Origin: Carnegiea gigantea
Taxonomy: Eukaryota > Streptophyta > Magnoliopsida > Caryophyllales > Cactaceae
NCBI GenBank assembly: GCA_029747015.1
Contig: JAKOGI010000005.1
Span: 1,968,191 to 2,032,190 of the forward strand
Direction of reading: 5' to 3'
Length of the DNA: 64,000 bases
A program made the position numbers and the translations under genes. Shown piece by piece: positions 56,885 through 64,000 of this stretch; the stretch's first letter is position 1, and each line of letters opens with the position of its first letter. The notes under the pieces are model-generated. The model did no database searches. It worked only from the letters and a program-made list of their open reading frames with translations, and was not told the origin of the DNA.

Positions 56885-56982
56885 TGGTTGACGAGGCGTT
56901 CTCCTTACCGTTTTTATTTAAATAATCGCTGATAGCGCGCAGCTGCTGGAACAAATTCCATGCCTCAGGATGCATTTCCAGT

Positions 56983-59685
56983 GTGACAGTGGCTATGAAT
57001 TTTCTTATTCACCAAATTTTTCACTCCAAAAGACCAAACATTTCCCCCAAATTTATCTCCTCCCTATCTCTAGCCACAATCGAAAACCCATCACCAAAAT
57101 CAAGTGAAAATGCTGCATTATGTCATAATATCGACCCCCATCAGATTTTCTCCGAATGGAAGAAATCAAGCATCGTTACAGTCAGCGATGCTGCTGTTTT
57201 ACATGCCCATTTGATGAAAACTGCAGCTTTGTGGTCCGATGTGTTCCTTTGTAATTCTCTGATGGATTGTTACTGGAACCTTTCGGCCGCTGATAATGCC
57301 CTCCAGCTGTTTGATGAAATGCCGAGCCCAAATTCCACATCCTGGAATGTTATGATTCTTGGTCATATTCAAAATCACCTGTTTGATGGTGCTTGGAGGT
57401 GTTTTTGCCAAATGCGATCAGTGGGTTGTGAGAGCAACCAGTACACTTATGGGAGTGTTATATCGGCTTGTGCTGGTTTGGGCTCATTGTTGTATGGTAA
57501 GATGATTTATTCACTCTCAATCAAGAATGGGCTCTTTACTGACGGATATATTCGTTCTGGGATGATTGATTTATTTGCCAAAAATGGTTGCTTTGAGGAT
57601 GCTTTGCAGGTTTTTAATGATTGGCCTTATGAAGAAAATGTAGTTTGTTGGAATAGTGTGATATCTAGGGCTGTCAAGAGTGGGTGTAATGGGATGGCTA
57701 TAGAGCTGTTTAATCAAATGCGCCTTTTATCAGTTATTCCTAACAGTTTTACGTTATCTAGTGTTTGCACTGCTTGCATTTCTCTCAAAGATATAGATAT
57801 GGGTAAGAAGGTTCATGGGTTGGTGATTAAACATGGTGCAACCGAAGATGTCTTTATAGGGACTAGTATTGTTGATTTATATGCCAAATGTGGGGACATG
57901 AATGAAGCGGCTAAGAATTTCTTGCGAATGCGAGTTCACAATGTGGTTTCATGGACTGCTATGATTTCTGGTTATGTGCAGAAAGGTGATGTCATTTCTG
58001 CTATTAAGCTATTCAACAAAATGAGAAAATTGGGAATTGAAGTGAACAATTATACAATCACTAGCATATTCAGTGCATGTGCCAAGTTTCTCATGACTGA
58101 CGTAGCATTGCAAATGCACTCATGGATTCTGAAATCTGGGTTCAGTGTAGAGTCAACGGTGGCAGCTGCTTTGATTAACACATACTCCAAAATGGGAGAA
58201 GTAGGTTTATCTGAGTCACTGTACTTGGAACAGGAAGGGTCAAAAGAAATAGGTGTGTGGAGTGTTATGACATCTTCTTTTGCTCAGAATCATAGGTTGG
58301 ATAAAGCAAGTGAATTGTTTCAGAAAATGTTGCTGAAAGATCTAAGGCCAGACAATTTCTCCATCTCTAGTATTTTGAGCATCATAGATTGTCTAGATGT
58401 TGGGAGACAGTTTCATGCCTTCACTCTCAAAACTGGTTTAGTCTTTGATCTTTCTGTAGGTAGTTCACTCTTTACAATGTATTCAAAGTGCAATTGTTTG
58501 GCAGAATCTTATGGAATTTTCCTACAGCTTCCTTATAAAGATATTGTTTCATGGGCCTCCATGATTTCTGGCTTTGCTGAACATGGCTATGCTGATAAAG
58601 CCATTCAGTTGTTCAGAGAGATGCTCCATATGGAGAGCAGATCTGATCAAACGACTCTAGTTGGAGTTCTGACTGCTTGCTCCTCTCATGGTATCCTATC
58701 AATAGGTAAGGAAATTCATGGATACGCTTTTCGTGCAGGGATTAGTGGAGAAAATCTGATTGGTGGTGCACTTGTAAATATGTACTCCAAATGTGGTGCT
58801 ACATATTCGGCGAGAAGGGTATTTGACATGATTCCCCATAAAGATAAAGTTTTGTGCTCGGCTTTAGTTTCAGGCTATGCCCAAAAAGGGAAGATCGAAG
58901 AGGCCCTTTCAGTTCTTCATGAAATGCTTGCAATTGATCAGGAAATTAACCCCTATATGTTATCATCTATTCTTGGGTCGGAGGCTCTTTTAAACAGAAC
59001 TGATACTGGGATTCAACTGCATGCACTTGTCACAAAATTAGGTTTGCATTCTGATGTTTCTGTTGGTAGTTCCTTAATTACTATGTATTCAAAACGTGGA
59101 GTCATTGATGATTGCCGTAAAGCTTTCGATCAGATAACCAAACCTGATTTAATTGGTTGGACAACTATGATATTGGGGTATGCACAACATGGGAAGGCAA
59201 CGGAGGCCCTGAGACTTTATGAAGCTATGAAAAATGAAGGAATCAGACCTGATTCTATCACATTTGTTGGGGTTTTGTCTGCTTGTAGCCACAATGGTTT
59301 GGTTGACGAAGGTTACTTTCATCTAAATTCCATGTCCAAATGCTATGGAATTGAACCTGGCCTCCGACACTATGCGTGTATGGTCGACCTTCTAGGTCGC
59401 TCTGGCAGACTAAAAGAAGCAGAAAAATTTATCAGGGACATGCCAATAGGGCCTGATGCTTTAGTATGGGGAACCCTGTTGTCTGCCTGCAAAGTACATG
59501 GGGATGCTGAACTTGGAAGGGTAGTAGCCGAAAAGATTTTCTATTTAGAACCTTCTGATTCTGGGGCTTACATATCCTGGTCAAACATACTAGCTGATAT
59601 GGGGCTATGGAAAGAAGTTGAGCAGATAAGAAGTCGAATGAAGGGTACCAGATTGAGCAAGGAACCTGGTTGGAGTCATGTGTGA
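56983..59685 (+). CDS. OTP87: PLS-type pentatricopeptide repeat RNA-editing factor, OTP87-like
   Basis: A single exon of 900 codons. The N-terminus (FLIHQIFHSKRPNISPKFIS) is basic, Ser-rich and lacks acidic residues, as expected of a mitochondrial presequence. Translation may start at the ATG at 56983 or at 56995, four codons later. About two dozen P, L and S repeats follow, recognisable by repeated blocks such as SWTAMISGYVQKGD, VFIGTSIVDLYAKCGDMNEA and SITFVGVLSACSHNGLVDEG. The protein ends with a single E-type block, from VWGTLLSACKVHGDAELGRV to KEPGWSHV, and has no DYW domain. Length, block order and the KEPGWS.V terminus agree with Arabidopsis OTP87 (At1g74600, 895 aa), needed for C-to-U editing of mitochondrial nad7 and atp1 transcripts. 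Lacking DYW, it would need a separate deaminase partner. Orthology is by remembered sequence; the target sites in this species are inferred. Confidence 0.93.
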   Translation: MTVAMNFLIHQIFHSKRPNISPKFISSLSLATIENPSPKSSENAALCHNIDPHQIFSEWKKSSIVTVSDAAVLHAHLMKTAALWSDVFLCNSLMDCYWNLSAADNALQLFDEMPSPNSTSWNVMILGHIQNHLFDGAWRCFCQMRSVGCESNQYTYGSVISACAGLGSLLYGKMIYSLSIKNGLFTDGYIRSGMIDLFAKNGCFEDALQVFNDWPYEENVVCWNSVISRAVKSGCNGMAIELFNQMRLLSVIPNSFTLSSVCTACISLKDIDMGKKVHGLVIKHGATEDVFIGTSIVDLYAKCGDMNEAAKNFLRMRVHNVVSWTAMISGYVQKGDVISAIKLFNKMRKLGIEVNNYTITSIFSACAKFLMTDVALQMHSWILKSGFSVESTVAAALINTYSKMGEVGLSESLYLEQEGSKEIGVWSVMTSSFAQNHRLDKASELFQKMLLKDLRPDNFSISSILSIIDCLDVGRQFHAFTLKTGLVFDLSVGSSLFTMYSKCNCLAESYGIFLQLPYKDIVSWASMISGFAEHGYADKAIQLFREMLHMESRSDQTTLVGVLTACSSHGILSIGKEIHGYAFRAGISGENLIGGALVNMYSKCGATYSARRVFDMIPHKDKVLCSALVSGYAQKGKIEEALSVLHEMLAIDQEINPYMLSSILGSEALLNRTDTGIQLHALVTKLGLHSDVSVGSSLITMYSKRGVIDDCRKAFDQITKPDLIGWTTMILGYAQHGKATEALRLYEAMKNEGIRPDSITFVGVLSACSHNGLVDEGYFHLNSMSKCYGIEPGLRHYACMVDLLGRSGRLKEAEKFIRDMPIGPDALVWGTLLSACKVHGDAELGRVVAEKIFYLEPSDSGAYISWSNILADMGLWKEVEQIRSRMKGTRLSKEPGWSHV

Positions 59686-60405
59686 GGTGCGCTTTCTGAC
59701 TGCGATGGTAAATCTTGGAAGCAAATTTTTGTCTCTGTCATGGTGGCTTCCTCTGTTCTTTTTGCATCAGATATTCTCGATATCACCACCGGTAATGACA
59801 AAACCCAGTTTGGATTTCATCAGGGCAGGATTTGTGGAGATCCAAATATGGGCAACCCCTAAGGAGTGCAATTTCAAAATTGAAGTTTCTCATCTGGCTG
59901 AAAATTGGACAATTCTGACGACAGAGAGATAAAATTTAGTGAACATCTGAAATGTGTTGTTCAACAATCACATAGTCCGTTCGTTCGCAATCTTATGAAA
60001 GAGCTTGAACAAAGGATTCCATGGCAAAGTTGGGGAGAATGTTACTATGGCATAGTCCAAAGTACCTATCGACATTTATTTGGACAGCAAGATGCAGTGA
60101 TTTGAATTTTGAAGGAAGCCGCACTAGACACCTAGTCACGCCGGACATGCTCAATTCTTTCAGTTTAATGCAACTCTGAACCCCCATCCTCTAGTCCCTT
60201 ACCTAACTGTTTCTAACTCAAGGTATGTGGGGAATATCAATGTCTGATTGCTTGAAGGAGCATATCAATGTGATCAAGGATCGGTTCGCTGAAATCTGCC
60301 CACTCATATCTCACGCGTAAGCCTTCCATGATAATTGCGTATTCTTCCGTTCAATTTTCTTTGTATCATCATGGCAATGATAATTCATCAGCATATCTTC
60401 ACAAA
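59686..60405. other. 3' flank of the PPR gene
   Basis: Probably 3' UTR and intergenic DNA. The frames at 59678-60105 have no recognised domain and overlap the stop of the PPR gene. No further PPR or E/DYW sequence is visible, so the gene is not simply truncated by a nearby frameshift. Confidence 0.4.
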
Positions 60406-61716
60406 GGCCCTGTTCTTTTCGTGGGTTAATTCTAAAATATCAATCTCAATCCACTTCAACCCACTTCAATCTATTTCAACCTATTTCAGCGTACTTCAAC
60501 CCACTTCAATCCACTTACACTATTTTAATCAAGTTTAATTTATCACTGAAAAAAATTCAACTCATTTCAACCCACTTCGACCCACCTCAAGCTACTTCAA
60601 CTATCTCAACCTATTTCATCCTTTTACCCACCCTAAGGGCCTGTTCTTTTCGTAGGTCAATTTCAAAATACCAACCTCAACCCACTTCAATTGACGTTAA
60701 TCTATTTCAACCAACTTAAACCTACTTCAACCCACTTTCACTATTTTAACCAAGTTCAATTTATCACATACAAAAATTCAACCTACTTCAACCTAATTCA
60801 ATCTACTTCAACCTACCTCAATCTACTTCAACCACTTTACCTTTTACCCATTTCAATTTACCCACGAAAAAAACATGCCCTAATTTACCTACGAAAAGAA
60901 CAGACCTACAGCATAAACTTATTGTGGATTGTGGTTTCTCATCAGTTAGAGCCTGTTCTTTTCGTGGGTCAATTTTAAAATATCAACCTCAACCCACTTC
61001 AACCTACTTCAACCCACTTCCACTATTTTAACCAAATTTAATTTATCACATAAAAAAATTCAACCCACTTCAACCTATTTCAACCCACTACAATCTAATT
61101 CAATCTACTTTAACCTATTTTATCCTTTTATTCATTTCAATTTACCCACGAAAAGAACAGACCGTAATTTACCTACAAATAGAACAGGCCTGCAGCAGAA
61201 ACTTATTGTGGATTGTGGTTTCTCATCAGTTAGGGTCTGTTCTTTTCGTGGGTCAATTTCAAAATACCAATCTCAATCCACTTCAACCTATTTCAACCCA
61301 CTTCAACAATTTTAACCAAGTTTAATTTATTACTTAAAAAAAATTCAATTCCCTTAAATCCACTTCAACCTACTTCAACCTATTCCACCCTTTTACTCAC
61401 CTCAATTTACCCACGAAAAGAACAGACCCTAATTTACCTACAAAAAGAATAGGCCTGCAGCAGAAACTTCTTGTGGATTGTCATTTCTCATCAGTTAGGG
61501 CCTTCGTGGGTCAATTCTAAAATACAAACTTCAATTCACTTCAACCTATTTCAACTCACTTTTACTATTTTAACCAAGTTTAATTTATCACATAAAAAAA
61601 TTCAATCTATTTTAATCTACTTCAATCCATTTCAACCTATTTTAACTTACCTCAATCTATTTTAATTTATTTTACTCTCTTATCTACCTCAATTTACTCA
61701 AAAAAAAAAAACAGGA
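60406..61716 (+). repeat. Tandem array of five MITE-derived units
   Basis: Units begin with GGGCCTGTTCTTTTCGTGGG or a close variant near 60406, 60637, 60949, 61232 and 61497. Each interior has AAAATACCAACCTCAACC, a run of CTTCAACC/CCACTTCAAC decamers and TTTAACCAAGTTTAATTTAT. Units 2-4 end in inverted copies of the start (CCCACGAAAAGAACAGACC or similar). Between units is a spacer of about 40 bp, CAGAAACTTATTGTGGATTG plus GTGGTTTCTCATCAGTTAG, repeated three times. The period is 265-312 bp. The element therefore multiplied as MITE plus spacer, by tandem duplication rather than by separate insertions. Confidence 0.85.
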
Positions 61717-62880
61717 ATTTAATGATATTGAGCGCAGTTGGGTCTCTTCAGTTTTATGCGTATAATGTGTTGAATAAACCGACATAAATCTTCTGGGTGT
61801 TCACTGCTGTTTTTTCTCGTTTTCTCTTTTATGAACATCCTGGAGTTGATGGATCAGCCATCAAACCCCTCTCCCCCAAAAGAAGGAAAAAAAAAAAAAA
61901 TCATTTTAGATACTTAATTATTTAAGAACTTGATCTACTAAAAACTTGAGCCAGCATGTAGAGCTCCTTTTAAATATTTCACTTAGGCCCTGCCCTATTT
62001 TGTGTTTTTTAAGATTTAACTAAGAGCTTACATTTCCTTACATCTTCTTACATCTCTTTATATCTCCTTACATCTCATAGATTTTCTATAACATTCATTT
62101 ATTTTAGTTACAAAAATATGTATATTTTTTTAATGATACTGCCAATATACAAAATTTATAAATATCTTATGAACACAACATTTATATAAACATAAAAATA
62201 TAATATAACAACATAAATTATATTTGAGTTTCGACATGAAATATATATTATTATAGATGCCAGTATATTTATTTATATTTAAAATATTTACTTAAAATAG
62301 AAATTTATTTGAAGAGTTGTATTCAATTTTGTCAAAAAATTTTATTTTTTTTATACTTTGCTTATTTGATCAAACTAATGTTCATATAAAAAATTTTGGA
62401 CGAAATTTTATTCACCAAATTTATGGGGATTAATATATTTTATTGTTGTATAATTAACTTAATTAATTTTTTATTTTTAATAAGTATATTGTTTTAATAT
62501 TATTATTTTCATCCAAAACGTTCATTGTAAAACAAATTATACTATACAACTCTTCAACAATTCAACAACTCCTTACATCCATCGTTACAGCTCCTTACAG
62601 CTCTTTACAACTCCTTACAGATCCTTACATCTTCTTACAGTTCCTTATATCTCTTTACAACTATTTAATTTGATGATTGATGGTCTATATTATCTCTAAA
62701 TTGATGATTGTAATTATAATCTAAATTAAATGCATAGTAATATTCAAGCCACTTAAATGGTGGATCTCACAATCTCATTAAACCAAAAAAAAAAAAAACC
62801 AAAAATTATAAGGTTTTGTAGAATTGTTACAGCTCACATATGAATGTTGTTGATTTCAATAATATATCTATGTTTTTTTT
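61717..62880. other. Intergenic with decamer-rich block
   Basis: Two pyrimidine-rich blocks built of CTCCTTACAT/CTTACATCTC words (62028-62090) and CTCCTTACAG words (62568-62660) flank about 480 bp of very AT-rich DNA. The left border contains GGCCCTGCCCTATTTTG (61987-62003), reminiscent of the GGGCCTGTTCTTTT MITE end. It could be a further, diverged MITE. No gene. Confidence 0.4.
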
Positions 62881-63176
62881 AAACACTAGATAGGTAATGT
62901 CATGAAGGTGTATGTCAGGCAAAGATTCATTAGTGTTCGTTAGTTCAATTGATGAAGTTTTCAAATTTATTATTTATCATCCATCTACCTTGTTGCTTCA
63001 TTTGTATCCCAAAAAAAATAAAAACATAAATTGGCAGAAAGTCACGAAAAATTGGATTTCGGACCTAATTGTATCGAATCGGGTTAGAGTCCGACGGACG
63101 AAGCTTGCCGTAGAATCGTTTTGTGATTCGTGGCCATTCCTCCTCATGCCAGACTACAGCGGGTGCAAGAACGACG

Positions 63177-63180
<4 letters not shown>

Positions 63181-63215
<35 letters not shown>
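63181..63215. repeat. (GA)n microsatellite in a 5' UTR
   Basis: A GA tract of about 35 bp that ends seven bases before the ATG at 63222. GA/CT tracts are common in plant 5' leaders. Confidence 0.9.
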
Positions 63216-63220
<5 letters not shown>

Positions 63221-63221
63221 G

Positions 63222-64000
63222 ATGGAGTCATCTGGGCAATGGCTGGAGAAAGCACTGAATGATCTCTGCAGTGGGGTTGAGGCCGGATTAGCCTTGGATG
63301 CCGATATGATCTCCGGTCTCGTTTCTTATTGTGAGCTTGCTCCTCCTCAAGATGCCAAGGAATACCTTGATGTAACTCCTCACTCCTCCTCCTCCTCCCT
63401 TTATTCTTTCCCCAGTTCCCCCTTTTTGGCTTTTGGTTCGTCATTCTCCTGATTTTGTTGTTAGATTGGTGAAAATGTGTTTACCCGAAATTCTATCCAG
63501 TTATTCGCAAACTGGGTATTTCTTGTTCATCTTTGTAACTTTGTTATTCATGATTAGGATTTATTTTGGGATCCCATAAATTTTGTAGTCGATTGGTGCT
63601 TGCTTCTCCTGACAATTTGAGATTTTGAAATGTGAGCATCCCAATGCGACTGGAGTTGGGACAGATTGACCTTCCAAAACCTGAATTGCCACGCAAAAAT
63701 TCATACTGGTTTTCTGGATGAACATACAGTACATACATTTGAATGCAAAAGAAGCATCTTTTGGTTTATTGTTGACCGGATGTTGTTATAATGGATGGTG
63801 GAGGGGGAGCTATTGGTTTTTGAGGAAAGATTTACCATTTGTGAAAGAAATCATTTCTTCCTCTTCAGAGCCTTGTTTTCTCTGAGCATGCAGACTATTT
63901 TGAAGAAACAAAGGAGCTTTTTATGAAGTACCTTGTTAGTTCATTGGAAGATAGAATATCAAAAAGAGGTGCTACATTTGCTGCTCTCACACAAGTGCTA
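63222..64000 (+). CDS. N-terminal part of a gene with an ASC-1/TRIP4-like first exon (runs off the window)
   Basis: Exon 1 is 63222-63371, exactly 50 codons, followed by GT. It encodes SGQWLEKALNDLCSGVEAGL and DADMISGLVSYCELAPPQDA and ends KEYLD. This resembles the N-terminus of plant activating signal cointegrator 1 (ASC-1/TRIP4), a zinc-finger and ASCH-domain protein. A candidate exon 2 starts at 63869 after CTTCAG. It is in frame with exon 1 and open to the window edge (44 codons, SLVFSEHADYFEETKELFMK then YLVSSLEDRISKRG). I do not recognise that segment and would have expected NIIGQ-type sequence after EYLD. Either exon 2 belongs to a different family or isoform, or my reading of exon 1 as TRIP4 is wrong. 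The start codon is the first ATG after the GA tract. Gene structure is moderately supported; identity is tentative. Confidence 0.55.

Noticed and set aside
59678..60105. Possible downstream exons extending the PPR protein to a DYW domain
   Set aside because: The frames lack E2, E+ or DYW motifs, and the PPR protein ends at the same place as OTP87.
60406..61716. CRISPR-like array
   Set aside because: Repeats with spacers are present, but the host is a plant nucleus, the repeats are 220-bp TIR elements and the spacers are the same sequence each time.

Overview
The window is nuclear genomic DNA from a flowering plant, most likely a eudicot. Intergenic sequence is AT-rich, genes are split by GT-AG introns, and the recognisable products (MYB60-type R2R3-MYB, tau-class GSTs, berberine-bridge-like oxidase, E-class PPR editing factor) are plant-specific. 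I cannot name the species.

Layout. From 1 to 9.5 kb there is one gene on the minus strand, an R2R3-MYB of the MYB60 type (2601-4255), followed by repeat-rich DNA. From 9.5 to 20.8 kb there are two Helitron-like elements of the same family in opposite orientation, with their 3' ends facing each other. They flank a 4.9 kb spacer full of degenerate and tandem duplications. From 20.8 to 31 kb there is no convincing protein gene, but there are several MITEs and a 25S rRNA fragment bounded by 17-bp direct repeats. From 31 to 35.1 kb lies a four-exon gene for a probably plastid alpha/beta-hydrolase-fold protein that lacks all three catalytic positions. From 38.4 to 40.3 kb lies the four-exon gene for cytosolic ribosomal protein eL34. 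From 41.2 to 47 kb is a tandem tau-GST cluster: two intact genes and at least two broken ones, duplicated together with their flanks. From 47.9 to 49.4 kb is a broken membrane-transporter gene, probably NPF/POT type. A single-exon BBE-like oxidase occupies 50208-51851. A tRNA-Leu(CAG) at 56.8 kb sits just upstream of, and divergent from, a 900-codon PPR gene that matches OTP87 (56983-59685). From 60.4 to 61.7 kb is a tandem array of MITE plus spacer units. The window ends inside a gene whose first exon resembles the N-terminus of plant ASC-1/TRIP4.

The genes do not form a pathway; they are ordinary neighbours on a plant chromosome. The only functional cluster is the tau-GST array, which is expanding and decaying by tandem duplication. 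The transposable elements are mostly non-autonomous (Helitron-like and MITE), and I found no intact transposase, helicase or reverse transcriptase. All exon boundaries were read by eye from splice consensus and reading frame. Family assignments rest on remembered conserved motifs, not on searches.
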